This document shows, piece after piece, positions 15,701-24,595 of a stretch of DNA of 64,000 nt. The DNA comes from JBMNCQ01 sp049366715 (GTDB taxonomy: Bacteria; Bacillota; Peptococcia; Peptococcales; BICA1-8): NCBI GenBank assembly GCA_049366715.1, contig JBMNCQ010000094.1, positions 5,263 through 69,262 on the forward strand. The letters run 5' to 3'. The position numbers and the translations under genes were made by a program. Every line of letters starts with the position of its first letter. The first letter of the stretch is position 1. Below the pieces are notes generated by a model. It saw nothing but the letters and a program-made list of their open reading frames with translations, searched no databases and was not told where the DNA came from.

Positions 15701-16869
15701 GCATAGATCCCGGTTCTTTTGTTAATGAGAAAGTCCAAAAGCTCCCTCCTTCAGGGATTAGAAAGTTTTTTGACCTTGTCAGTCAAACTGAAGGAGTGAT
15801 TTCCCTAGGCGTCGGGGAGCCTGATTTTGTTACACCCTGGCATATCAGAGAAGCCTGTTTTTATTCTTTGGAAAAAGGCTTTACCATGTATACATCCAAC
15901 TATGGGATGCCGGAGCTTCGCAAAGCAATTAGCGATTATCTGAAAAAGTACCAGACCGAATATAACCCTTTTGATGAAATCCTGGTTACGGTAGGGGTTA
16001 GTGAAGCCGTAGACCTGGCATTGCGGGCTCTGGTGTCCGCCGGTGACGAAGTGCTGATTCCTGATCCGGCTTTTGTTTCCTATGCGCCCGGCGCCCTTCT
16101 GACCGACGGGGTCCCTGTACCCCTGGGGACATTTGAGAAAGATGATTTCAGACTGACGAAAGAAGAACTTATTTCTAAGCTGACTCCCCGTTCCAAGGTT
16201 TTGTTGCTGACTTTCCCCAATAATCCCACCGGAGCAATCATGACGAAAGAAGATCTGGAAATGATTGCTCAGGTTGTTACAGAGAACAACCTGGTCGTAA
16301 TATCCGATGAAATCTACGGTGAACTTACCTATGAAGGAAAGCATTTCTCTTTTGCTGCTTTGCCCGGAATGCGGGAGAGGACCATTACCTTGAACGGTTT
16401 CTCCAAAGCCTTTGCCATGACCGGCTGGCGGATCGGCTATGCCGCCGGTCCTCAGGAGATAATAAATGCCATGATGAAAATTCATCAGTACAGTATCATG
16501 TGCGCTCCGATTATGGCCCAAAAGGCCGCCTTGGAAGCTCTGAAAAACGGGGAAAGTGAAATGAAAAGGATGGTTCACTCTTTTAACCAGCGCCGCAATC
16601 TGATTGTTAACGGTTTAAGGGAGCTGGGTCTGGCCTGCTTTGAACCTAAAGGGTCCTTTTATGCCTTCCCTTCCATTAAGAATACCGGTTTAACATCTGA
16701 AGAATTCGCAGAAAAATTATTAATCGAAGAGAAAGTAGCCGTCGTTCCCGGCAACGCCTTCGGTGAAAGCGGCCAGGGTTTTATCCGCTGTTGTTACGCT
16801 TCATCGGTGGCCAATATCAACGAGGCACTGGAACGGATGGGCAGATTCCTCGCCAGATTACCGGGATAA
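15697..16869 (+). CDS. Class I PLP-dependent aminotransferase
   Basis: Cytoplasmic fold-type I aminotransferase (390 residues), of the aspartate/alanine/aromatic aminotransferase-like group. Visible features: substrate loop LGVGEPDFVTP (37-47), cofactor-binding NNPTGA (175-180), SDEIYGEL with the Asp that contacts the pyridine nitrogen, and the Schiff-base Lys237 in NGFSKAFAMTGWRIGY. It overlaps the lrp-type gene by 4 bp. The apparent Ala T-box upstream suggests a role in alanine formation (inference). It might also serve as the missing histidinol-phosphate aminotransferase for the divergent his operon, but it looks less like HisC than like AspC-type enzymes. Confidence 0.9.
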   Translation: MSIDPGSFVNEKVQKLPPSGIRKFFDLVSQTEGVISLGVGEPDFVTPWHIREACFYSLEKGFTMYTSNYGMPELRKAISDYLKKYQTEYNPFDEILVTVGVSEAVDLALRALVSAGDEVLIPDPAFVSYAPGALLTDGVPVPLGTFEKDDFRLTKEELISKLTPRSKVLLLTFPNNPTGAIMTKEDLEMIAQVVTENNLVVISDEIYGELTYEGKHFSFAALPGMRERTITLNGFSKAFAMTGWRIGYAAGPQEIINAMMKIHQYSIMCAPIMAQKAALEALKNGESEMKRMVHSFNQRRNLIVNGLRELGLACFEPKGSFYAFPSIKNTGLTSEEFAEKLLIEEKVAVVPGNAFGESGQGFIRCCYASSVANINEALERMGRFLARLPG

Positions 16870-16907
16870 TCTAATTAAGCATTGAAAATTGCGGATTATA
16901 AACCGAA

Positions 16908-16958
16908 CCTAAAAAACAAAGAGCCTCCTTTTGCAAGGAGACTCTTTATTTTTTAGGT
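16908..16958 (+). terminator. Terminator of the lrp-aminotransferase operon
   Basis: A long stem: outer CCTAAAAAA / TTTTTTAGG and inner AAAGAG-CTCCTT / AAGGAG-CTCTTT with small bulges, loop near 16931. T-rich on the plus strand. Confidence 0.85.
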
Positions 16959-16986
16959 TTCCGGGCTGCTTGCGGAACTAGGTTCT

Positions 16987-17153
16987 TTAAAACATTATGG
17001 TGATAAAAGCTGCCAAAGTTCCGATATTAGCCATTTGGGCAATCACTCCCACCGGAAGCAGAGCACCTACGATGCTCACACCAAACCAATAATCAGGATA
17101 TCAATATAGGGAGTTTTATACCTGTCGTGTAAAAATGCAAATACCGGCGGAAT
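16987..17153 (-). pseudogene. Amino-acid permease (APC family) remnant
   Basis: Minus-strand translation reads IPPVFAFLHDRYKTPYIDIL up to a TGA near 17050. In another frame it continues SIVGALLPVGVIAQ, MANIGTLAAF, then a stop at 16987. These are the typical conserved pieces of the middle-to-C-terminal part of YfnA/CAT-type amino-acid permeases (PPVF..H..YKTPY and NIGTLAAF). The 5' part of the gene, the reading frame and the C-terminus are lost. The flanking sequence up to 17242 shows nothing else. Confidence 0.65.
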
Positions 17154-17242
17154 CAAACAGCTACTCCAAGTTAAGATATTTAACCATTTATTTCCCGAGG
17201 ATAACTACGGGCCTTAGTTTCCGCCAAAAAAACTACTATTCC

Positions 17243-18436
17243 TTACAGGTCGGCCAATTCCAGATATTTCTTCAAAACAACCGCCGGATGCCGTACCGGG
17301 ACACCGGTTCCCTGTGTTATCTGCAGCTTGCAGGTCCCACAGTCTGTGATGACCAGCGGGACATTCTGTTCACGGATATCTTTAAACAATGGGGAACCGA
17401 TCTCCATCGCTAAAGAATACTTCTCTTTTTTAAACCCATAAGTACCGGCAATGCCGCAACAGTAACTGTCTGCAACGATAAGCCGGTGAACGGCATATTT
17501 CGTTAGCAATCGCCCGGCGGGAGTTCCTATTCCTTGCGCCTTTAAATGACAGGGAACATGGTAATACGCTTTGGCTATTTTAATCTGATCCTGTAAGAAA
17601 GGTTCATCCTCCTCTTCCGGCAATAATTCAAACAAATCCCAGACCTTTTCCCGCAGAGCATTGCTTTTAGGGCCGGGATTAAGCAACGGGTACTCTTCTT
17701 TGAGCGCCAAACCGCAACTGGAACAAGTAGTGACCACTTGGTAACCCTGGTGAATATAATCCAGAAATATTTCCGTATTTTTTACCGCTGATCTCCGGGC
17801 TTCAGCCAGCAGTCCATTGCTGATCAGCGGAGTCCCGCAGCACCCCGCAGGGGCTATTTCCACCTGATATCCGTAAGCTTGCAGGATATCAACAGCGGCC
17901 TGCATGATTTCCGGTTCATTGCAGGAAGCATAACAACCGGGATAATAGAGGATTTTCCGTGTTTTTTTAAATTTCTTAATTCTGATCGTTTGCTTTTGAT
18001 AGCCGGGAAAGTCCCGGGGAGCAAAGCCCGCTATCTTCATTGCTGTTTTAGTCAGGGGTAATTTTAAGACTAAGTTGAGCAGAGCAGGAAACCTGCGGCC
18101 GATAGCCCCCCACCAGCCATTATGGGCTAATACCCAGTCCCGGAAAGACTTCAGGGCTGCCCCCTTGACCCGGGCTTTGTTCTTCATATTATAATAAGCC
18201 GGTTTTACCCCATGAGGACAGGCCAGATCACAGCGCTTACAATTTGTACAATAATCAAGGCTCTTGTCTATTGCCGGCGGCAACTGCTCTCCTTTGGCCA
18301 GCCGCAAACGCTCCAACTCAGGACCAAGCTGTTTAGGTCCCGGAAAAGCAACGTAATTTGCGACTACGGGACACTGGGTATGACAGGTACTGCATTTCAA
18401 GCAATGATCCAGACTATTTACCTGGCTGCCATCCAT
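17243..18436 (-). CDS. glpC: Anaerobic glycerol-3-phosphate dehydrogenase subunit C
   Basis: Iron-sulfur electron-transfer subunit of the anaerobic G3P dehydrogenase, 397 residues. Two 4Fe-4S motifs lie in the N-terminal part (CLKCSTCHTQCPV near residue 13 and CTNCKRCDLACPHG near residue 62). Two CCG/heterodisulfide-reductase-type cysteine domains follow (YYPGCYASCNEPEI...PAGCCGTPL and YHVPCHLKAQGIGT...SYCCGIAGTYG). It passes electrons toward the membrane quinone pool (known for the family). It starts at the glpB stop (TAATG) and is the last glp gene. Confidence 0.94.
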   Translation of the reverse strand: MDGSQVNSLDHCLKCSTCHTQCPVVANYVAFPGPKQLGPELERLRLAKGEQLPPAIDKSLDYCTNCKRCDLACPHGVKPAYYNMKNKARVKGAALKSFRDWVLAHNGWWGAIGRRFPALLNLVLKLPLTKTAMKIAGFAPRDFPGYQKQTIRIKKFKKTRKILYYPGCYASCNEPEIMQAAVDILQAYGYQVEIAPAGCCGTPLISNGLLAEARRSAVKNTEIFLDYIHQGYQVVTTCSSCGLALKEEYPLLNPGPKSNALREKVWDLFELLPEEEDEPFLQDQIKIAKAYYHVPCHLKAQGIGTPAGRLLTKYAVHRLIVADSYCCGIAGTYGFKKEKYSLAMEIGSPLFKDIREQNVPLVITDCGTCKLQITQGTGVPVRHPAVVLKKYLELADL

Positions 18437-19701
18437 TAGGCACTACCTCCTTTGGCCGCTAATAATCCCGCTTTATAACCGGATGTCAGGGCTACTCCGT
18501 TGCCGCTTTTTTCTACGAACGGATCGTAGCCTGCCAGGGTTGCACCTGCAACATAGACATTATGCAAAACAACTTTATTCGTTTGCGGGTCAACAGGCTG
18601 CAGTTTTTCATTTATTTTTACTCCGGCCCGGGATAAGGGTTGACCCTCTAAGGAAAAAAACTCCTCGGAACTATACCAGCCGGGTGTAATAACAGGGAGT
18701 TTAAAAACAGCTTCTGCTATTTTTTGCGGACCCACCTGCAAGCCTTCGCCTAAGATGCCACCGGTAGCCAGGCAAAACTGAGGAGCTCTAATGACCAGCT
18801 CTCTCCCCGACGCACTATCCAGCATGATTTCTCGACAAAGACCGGCACTGCAGGTAACCCTTGAAACAGGATGCCCGATGATAAACTCTGCCCCGCATTT
18901 TTTGAGAAAAGCTGTCAAAGCCTCGGCAAGACGATACCCCATAACGGAAGGCGGCAGAGTAGGTATTTCCAATATTTTGCAATTTAAGCCTTTTTCCAGC
19001 GCTTCTAATGTTTCCTGCCATTTCCAGACACCCAAAACTGCCGGCATCAATATCAGGGCAGCAGTTGTATCTATACTTTTGAACTGGTTTATTAAGCTTT
19101 GTCTAATTGTTTTTTGCTCTAAAATTAATGCCAAATCAAAACTGTTTAATTCCCGGGAAATCCTGATGCCGAGGTCGATCCAGACCGGCTTTACTTTTTT
19201 TCCCAGTTGTTTTTCTAAATTATGAGCCGCGTATTCAGGATAAAAGTCGGCATGTTCCCGAATACCTGCCACAATAATATTATCATAGTCCGCTATTTTT
19301 TTAGCCATAGCGGCAGGGTATAAGGCTGTCGGTACTAAGGCTCCTGCAGCAGTAGGAATTAAGATATTGGCGGTCAATGATCCGGTATATGGCAGTCCCA
19401 TTATTTTACTAACCCGGATGAATGCTTGAAAAGCCTCTGCTATATCCTCTTTACCGATCATTGCATAGGGATGCTCAGGATTGTGCCTGATTAAATCATT
19501 TACGCCCAGCAGGGGATTTTCCAAACCCTGCCGGGCAGTCGTCGGATAATATCCTAAAAAATCGATATAGCCTGATGCAGAGTATAAATTACCCATTCCC
19601 TTTGCTGCTACTATCGTACTTTTACCATGCTGCACAGCAGCTAAAGCCGCACTTAGACCGGCCAATCCGGCTCCAATTACGGCTACATCACAATTCAGCA
19701 T
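18436..19701 (-). CDS. glpB: Anaerobic glycerol-3-phosphate dehydrogenase subunit B
   Basis: FAD-binding subunit of GlpABC, 421 residues. An N-terminal Rossmann motif is visible (VAVIGAGLAGLSAALAAVQHG), and a C-terminal FAD segment NVYVAGATLAGYDPFVEKSGNGVALTSG. It overlaps glpA by 7 bp and glpC by 1 bp, in the conserved order glpA-B-C. Confidence 0.93.
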   Translation of the reverse strand: MLNCDVAVIGAGLAGLSAALAAVQHGKSTIVAAKGMGNLYSASGYIDFLGYYPTTARQGLENPLLGVNDLIRHNPEHPYAMIGKEDIAEAFQAFIRVSKIMGLPYTGSLTANILIPTAAGALVPTALYPAAMAKKIADYDNIIVAGIREHADFYPEYAAHNLEKQLGKKVKPVWIDLGIRISRELNSFDLALILEQKTIRQSLINQFKSIDTTAALILMPAVLGVWKWQETLEALEKGLNCKILEIPTLPPSVMGYRLAEALTAFLKKCGAEFIIGHPVSRVTCSAGLCREIMLDSASGRELVIRAPQFCLATGGILGEGLQVGPQKIAEAVFKLPVITPGWYSSEEFFSLEGQPLSRAGVKINEKLQPVDPQTNKVVLHNVYVAGATLAGYDPFVEKSGNGVALTSGYKAGLLAAKGGSA

Positions 19702-21212
19702 TTCTTATCACAATCCAATCTTTCCAGGTTCAGAAGCCCTAAATAAATACCCCTTGTCAGTTGAATTTCCTGAGCCTGCTGCCCCCATAATACAGGCTTG
19801 CTCCCTTTCCATCTTTCTTCGATATGCTCTTTAAGAAGACGGTTAGTTTCCGCAACTTTTAAACCTCTGCTCTGATGATAATATCCTGCCGCCCGGAAAG
19901 TACAAAAGGTCCCCTGGCACGGCCCCATGCCTAAACGGGTCAATCTGCGCACATCACTTAGGGAGAAATCTTTCTTGCCTGCCACAGCCTGTTCCAGCAT
20001 TTCTTTGCTTACCATTTCACATTGGCATAAATACCCACCCGGCTTAGCACCATGATTATTTACAGGGGGAAAGATCATTTCCCGGTGCGTAATACAGGGT
20101 TTATCTACGCCTATTTTCCCGGCAACAAAATCAACAACGGTTTTAGCCATCAGACGATAAATGGTTAATTTACCGCCTACTACGGAAATTAAACCTTTCA
20201 ATCCTGTTAATTGACCGTGATCCAGCAGAGAAAAATCCCGGGTTGCATCCCGGCCGCTTTCGCCGCCGTCAGGCTGATAAAGGGGCCGTACGCCTGCAAA
20301 AGCCCGGATTACCCGCAGATCTTGCAAGCCGGGCACCAGATTAGTCCCCTCTGCCAAAAGTTCAAGTACTTCCTCTAAAGTTGCTTCATTATCATCAGGA
20401 TTACCGGTGAATTTAGAGGTCGTACCGAAAACCGTGACGCTGCCGTGGGGTACAAAAATATCCCCGTCACCGGGCGGACGCAGGTGATTCAAAACCCGCC
20501 GGGTGATCCGATGGTTAAAAATAACTAAAACACCCTTATCCGGATTAATATTAATCTGCTGACCTGCCAACCGGGCAATTTCCCCTGCCCACGCTCCGGC
20601 AGCATTGATTACATAATTACAGGAAACAAAATATTCCCGCCCGGACCTCTGATCCTTTAAATAAACGCCCTTTACCTGATTTTCCCGTACTTTCAATCCA
20701 ACCACCTTGGTATAATTTCTGGCCTGAGCTCCGGCTTTTTCCGCCGCAAGGACATTGGCGGCTGCCAAAGCAAAGCCGTCAACGGCAGCATCAGGTACAT
20801 AATAAGCCTTCACCGCATCTTTGGTTAAAGCAGGCTCCTCTTTTAAGAGTTCAGGAACGGAAACTTCCCTGGTCGTTATCCCTGCCTTTTTACATCCTGC
20901 CAGCCATTTTTCCGTATAGTTCCGATCATCTCTTGTGGTGGCAACAAACATTCCGCCGGTATCTTCAATACAGGCAGGCGCTATCTGCTTTAAGATTTCA
21001 TTCTCCCGGCTGCATTCCCGGGCTGAATGCAAATCTCCGACAACATACCGGGCTCCGCTATGGAGCAAACCGTGGAAACGGCCACTGGTTCCTGTCGCAA
21101 AGTCATTTTGTTCAACTAATAAAGCTTCAATACCCCTTAAAGCTAAATCTCTTAAAATGCCTGTTCCGGTAACTCCTCCTCCGATGACCACTACCTGAAC
21201 TCTATCTACCAT
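19695..21212 (-). CDS. glpA: Anaerobic glycerol-3-phosphate dehydrogenase subunit A
   Basis: Catalytic flavoprotein oxidising sn-glycerol-3-phosphate to dihydroxyacetone phosphate, 505 residues. The FAD motif is VVVIGGGVTGTGILRDLALRG (residues about 7-27), followed by the DAO signature FATGTSGRFHGLLHSGARYV. The C-terminal part has a BFD-type 2Fe-2S region (CQCEMVSKEMLEQA ... MGPCQGTFC), which separates GlpA from aerobic GlpD. Lies 12 bp after glpK in the same operon. Confidence 0.95.
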   Translation of the reverse strand: MVDRVQVVVIGGGVTGTGILRDLALRGIEALLVEQNDFATGTSGRFHGLLHSGARYVVGDLHSARECSRENEILKQIAPACIEDTGGMFVATTRDDRNYTEKWLAGCKKAGITTREVSVPELLKEEPALTKDAVKAYYVPDAAVDGFALAAANVLAAEKAGAQARNYTKVVGLKVRENQVKGVYLKDQRSGREYFVSCNYVINAAGAWAGEIARLAGQQININPDKGVLVIFNHRITRRVLNHLRPPGDGDIFVPHGSVTVFGTTSKFTGNPDDNEATLEEVLELLAEGTNLVPGLQDLRVIRAFAGVRPLYQPDGGESGRDATRDFSLLDHGQLTGLKGLISVVGGKLTIYRLMAKTVVDFVAGKIGVDKPCITHREMIFPPVNNHGAKPGGYLCQCEMVSKEMLEQAVAGKKDFSLSDVRRLTRLGMGPCQGTFCTFRAAGYYHQSRGLKVAETNRLLKEHIEERWKGSKPVLWGQQAQEIQLTRGIYLGLLNLERLDCDKKC

Positions 21213-21224
21213 GATCCAGCCTCC

Positions 21225-22715
21225 TTAAGCCCAGCCCTTAGCCCTTTCCACAGCCCGCTCCCAATCCCTGTATAAAGTTTCAGCCGCTTCCTTAGTCAGC
21301 GAAGGAGCAAAGGTTTTCTCTAACTGCCAGGCACACTCTACTTCCGTGATATCTTTATACATTCCTATTTCCAAGCCAGCCAGATAGGCTGCTCCCAGCG
21401 CCGTCGTTTCATTGACCTGCGGACGGTCAACGGTAGTTTGCAGGATATCGGCTTGAAACTGCATCAGAAAATCATTTTTAACCGCCCCGCCGTCTACCCT
21501 TAATCCCGTTAATTCCATCCCGGCATCTGCCTGCATCGCCCTTACTACATCCTTAGTTTGATAGGCTATCGCTTCCAAAGCGGCCCGGGTGAAATGATAT
21601 TTATTCGTTCCTCTGGTGATGCCTACGATCGCTCCCCGGGCATACATATCCCAATGAGGAGCCCCTAGTCCTACAAAGGCGGGAACCAGAAATACCCCGC
21701 CGCTGTCTGCAACCTTTAGGGCATATTCCTCCGATTGAGCCGCGTCTTCTAAGATATCCAGCTCATCCCTGAGCCATTGGACGACGGCACCTGCGATGAA
21801 AATACTGCCTTCTAAAGCATAATATATTTTTCCCTCTACACCCCAGGCTATCGTTGTCAGTAATCCATTCCGGGATTGAATCGCTTTTTCACCGGTATTC
21901 ATCAGCATAAAGCAGCCCGTACCGTAGGTGTTTTTCGTCATTCCCGGTGCAAAGCAGCACTGTCCGAATAAAGCTGCCTGCTGGTCACCGGCAACGCCTG
22001 TAATAGGGATTTCCGTGCCCAGCAAGGTCCTTTCTGTTTTTCCATAATTCCCGCTGGAAGGCTTAACTTCAGGAAGCATGCCCATAGGAATACCGAAGCG
22101 TTCCAGAATCTCTTCATCCCATTTTAATTGATGAATATTATACAGCATTGTCCGCGCTGCATTGGAGTAATCGGTAGCATGGGTCTTTCCCCCGGTTAAT
22201 TTCCAAATTAACCAGGTATCAATGGTCCCGAATAATAACCGGTCCTGATCGGCTTTCACCCTGGCCTCAGATAAATGCCGCAGTATCCACTCTACTTTTG
22301 TCCCTGAAAAATATGCATCTAAAACTAAACCTGTTTTACGGCTTATTTTCTGGTCCCAGCCCTCCTTTTTTAATTTAAGACAGGCTTCCGCAGTCCTGCG
22401 GCACTGCCAGACAATAGCATTATATACAGGCCGGCCGGTGTTCTTATCCCAGACTACTGTTGTTTCCCGCTGATTAGTAATACCGATAGCGGCAATTTCT
22501 GCGGGAGATATTTGCGACTCTCCGATCACCTTGCGGGCAACTTCCAACTGGGTTTGCCAAATTTCCTCGGGATCATGTTCAACCCAGCCCGGCCGGGGAT
22601 AAATTTGCCTGAACTCTTTATTACACTGCTTGATTACTTTCCCTTCTTTGTTAAAAAGGATTGCCCGGGAACTTGTCGTGCCCTGATCTAAAGCCAGAAT
22701 ATACTTTTTCTCCAG
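21225..22715 (-). CDS. glpK: Glycerol kinase (apparent CTG start)
   Basis: ATP-dependent phosphorylation of glycerol to G3P, feeding GlpABC. The first in-frame ATG (22547) would cut off the ATP-binding N-terminus. Upstream, the same frame encodes EKKYILALDQGTTSSRAILF, the canonical FGGY-kinase beginning, and the only plausible initiator is CTG at 22713-22715, 7-8 nt after a GGGGAGG site; an in-frame TAA lies about 25 bp further up, with no ATG, GTG or TTG between. From CTG the protein has 496 residues, the normal GlpK length. Later motifs: GTIDTWLIWKLT, GVAGDQQAALFG, and VDGGAVKNDFLMQFQ. First gene of the glp operon. Confidence 0.93.
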   Translation of the reverse strand: MEKKYILALDQGTTSSRAILFNKEGKVIKQCNKEFRQIYPRPGWVEHDPEEIWQTQLEVARKVIGESQISPAEIAAIGITNQRETTVVWDKNTGRPVYNAIVWQCRRTAEACLKLKKEGWDQKISRKTGLVLDAYFSGTKVEWILRHLSEARVKADQDRLLFGTIDTWLIWKLTGGKTHATDYSNAARTMLYNIHQLKWDEEILERFGIPMGMLPEVKPSSGNYGKTERTLLGTEIPITGVAGDQQAALFGQCCFAPGMTKNTYGTGCFMLMNTGEKAIQSRNGLLTTIAWGVEGKIYYALEGSIFIAGAVVQWLRDELDILEDAAQSEEYALKVADSGGVFLVPAFVGLGAPHWDMYARGAIVGITRGTNKYHFTRAALEAIAYQTKDVVRAMQADAGMELTGLRVDGGAVKNDFLMQFQADILQTTVDRPQVNETTALGAAYLAGLEIGMYKDITEVECAWQLEKTFAPSLTKEAAETLYRDWERAVERAKGWA

Positions 22716-23211
22716 ATTAACCGCCTCCCCGTATACGATTTAACTAGTGACCATGTCAATTGCCGTTGAAACATCAACCGCATCACCGGACCGGTCCGGA
22801 AACCGGCCGGCACTAGCTTCATCTCTTCTTACCAAATCACCCCCAGATATTATGAGGGGATTTGCAAACCAATCTGTTAGAGTGCAAAACCTTGCCCTGA
22901 AACCTGTCCTGTTGTGAACACGCAAATTCATTACGGAGGCTAGAAAATATTTAGAGTCCTCTAATATTAATAGTATGAAACAGCCTCTTTCAGAACCTGT
23001 TACCACCCAATTGCTGCCCCCGCCGGTAAAGCAGTTAATGGTATTTTGTGCAGCTGCCCGTTTCGTGTTTAGTTACAGGCATCCGTTGCTTCACCTGATT
23101 CTAAAATATTCCAATATTGCTAATTTTTCCTCAATTTTAATTATGTTCGAAAACAGGAATCCGGTCAACCAATATCAGTATTTTATACCCTAAATCTCAA
23201 AAACCAATTTA
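22716..23211. other. Intergenic region upstream of glpK, content unclear
   Basis: About 500 bp between glpK and the phosphofructokinase terminator. Minus-strand 22740-23070 is open for about 110 codons but has no convincing start, ribosome binding site or familiar motif. A CCGGACCGGTCCGG palindrome lies near 22786-22799. GlpP-type antiterminator or riboswitch features were sought and not found. The glpK promoter must be here, but I cannot point to it confidently. Confidence 0.4.
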
Positions 23212-23237
23212 AAAAACGTCCCGGATCGGGACGTTTT
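23212..23237 (-). terminator. Terminator of the phosphofructokinase gene
   Basis: Perfect stem AAAACGTCCCG / CGGGACGTTTT with a short AT-containing loop. A T run on the minus strand directly follows the pfk stop. Confidence 0.88.
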
Positions 23238-23242
23238 GGACT

Positions 23243-24454
23243 TCATTTTAGAATTACATGTTCATGAACTAAGCGGGCATAGCCGGGAATAGCTTCCCCC
23301 AGCAGTGGCAGACAGTAATCATAGAAAGCCGGCGTTACAAAATTACCTTCTTCATTAATAAAACAGCCGGGCATAAATTTTTCAACATTTGCCGCATTTT
23401 CCAAAGCCGTCTTGCCGATATTTACTACGTACCCGCTTCCCGCACCCCTTTCTAAGGTAACCATAACATCGCTGATTCCTTCTGCAAAATACTTAACGGC
23501 AGCTGCACCGGCTTGAAAAGCCTCCTGAACATCTACCGGGGAGGCTAACGAAGACAGCGCTCTTTGAATCGTACCCGGTCTATTACAACGTGCCTTTAAC
23601 CCGGTCTTGTCAATAATTAATTTCGTTAGATATGCTCCCGGCCCGTCACTTAAAGATATCGCTTTATGTCCGAAAGCATCCACCGCCGCATCTTTGGCTC
23701 CGATAAATTCACCGTTCTTATCTCTGATTCCTTCACTAAGAGCAACATATACGTACCCTAACTTATCATGCACTGCCTTTACATCCTCTAAAAATTTATC
23801 CTCATTAAAAGTAACTTCCGGTAAATAGATTAAATGGGGGGCATCTTTTTCACACCTTTTGCCTAAAGCACTTGCCGCCGTCAGCCAGCCGGCGTTGCGG
23901 CCCATTATCTCAAAAATAGCGACATCATCAAAGGTTTTCATAGACTCCAAATCCCGTCCGGATTCCACAGTGCTAAGGGCAATAAATCTGGCTGCACTGC
24001 CGAAACCCGGGCAATGGTCAGTTACCGGTAAGTCATTATCTATCGTTTTAGGTATCCCTATGACCTGCATATCATATTTTTTCTGCTGCGCCAATTTGGA
24101 TATTTTATGACAGGTATCCATACTGTCATTACCGCCGATATAAACAAAATACCGGATATTATTTGTTTTGAATAATTCCAGCAATTGTTCATATTCCCCG
24201 TCTTTTGTTAACTTATGACGGCAGCTTCCTAAAACCGACGCCGGGGTATACGGTAATTGATTAACCAAATCCTCCGGCTCCTGGTTCAAATCATATACTT
24301 CTTTTTTTAAGGCTCCTTCAATACCATTTTTTAAGCCATAGATTTTTTCAATTTCAGGCATTTTTTTGGCTTCATTTAATACACCGGCCAGACTGGCATT
24401 TATTACGGGGGTAGGACCTCCCGACTGTCCGATTAGCAGGTTTCCTCCGGGCAT
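23243..24454 (-). CDS. 6-phosphofructokinase, PPi-dependent type
   Basis: Phosphorylates fructose-6-phosphate in glycolysis; 403 residues. The phosphoryl-donor loop reads GGNDSMDT (107-114), with Asp where ATP enzymes have Gly, and the catalytic loop is PKTIDND (135-141), with Lys at the second discriminating site. Both residues are the known signature of pyrophosphate-dependent PFK (reversible, non-allosteric). The N-terminal IGQSGGPTPVINASL is typical of this clade. Stands between the glp operon and the aldolase operon, with its own terminator, so it may be transcribed separately. PPi use is inferred from these residues. Confidence 0.9.
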   Translation of the reverse strand: MPGGNLLIGQSGGPTPVINASLAGVLNEAKKMPEIEKIYGLKNGIEGALKKEVYDLNQEPEDLVNQLPYTPASVLGSCRHKLTKDGEYEQLLELFKTNNIRYFVYIGGNDSMDTCHKISKLAQQKKYDMQVIGIPKTIDNDLPVTDHCPGFGSAARFIALSTVESGRDLESMKTFDDVAIFEIMGRNAGWLTAASALGKRCEKDAPHLIYLPEVTFNEDKFLEDVKAVHDKLGYVYVALSEGIRDKNGEFIGAKDAAVDAFGHKAISLSDGPGAYLTKLIIDKTGLKARCNRPGTIQRALSSLASPVDVQEAFQAGAAAVKYFAEGISDVMVTLERGAGSGYVVNIGKTALENAANVEKFMPGCFINEEGNFVTPAFYDYCLPLLGEAIPGYARLVHEHVILK

Positions 24455-24595
24455 GATAACACTCCTTTATCCTCAAATTATCTCCTCCGTGTACAGGCTT
24501 AACGGGTAAAGCGAAATAATTGCAAAATTTTTTGGTTAGGTCAAACAAATAAGCTCAACCTAAGAAATTTACCGGCACAGGTTACGATCCTGCTA

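Noticed and set aside
15805..16578. 257-codon minus-strand frame opposite the aminotransferase
   Set aside because: Complementary-strand shadow; the plus-strand enzyme has full catalytic motifs.
22740..23006. Coding gene of 88 residues upstream of glpK
   Set aside because: No ribosome binding site at the start, no recognisable motif, and composition unlike neighbouring genes.
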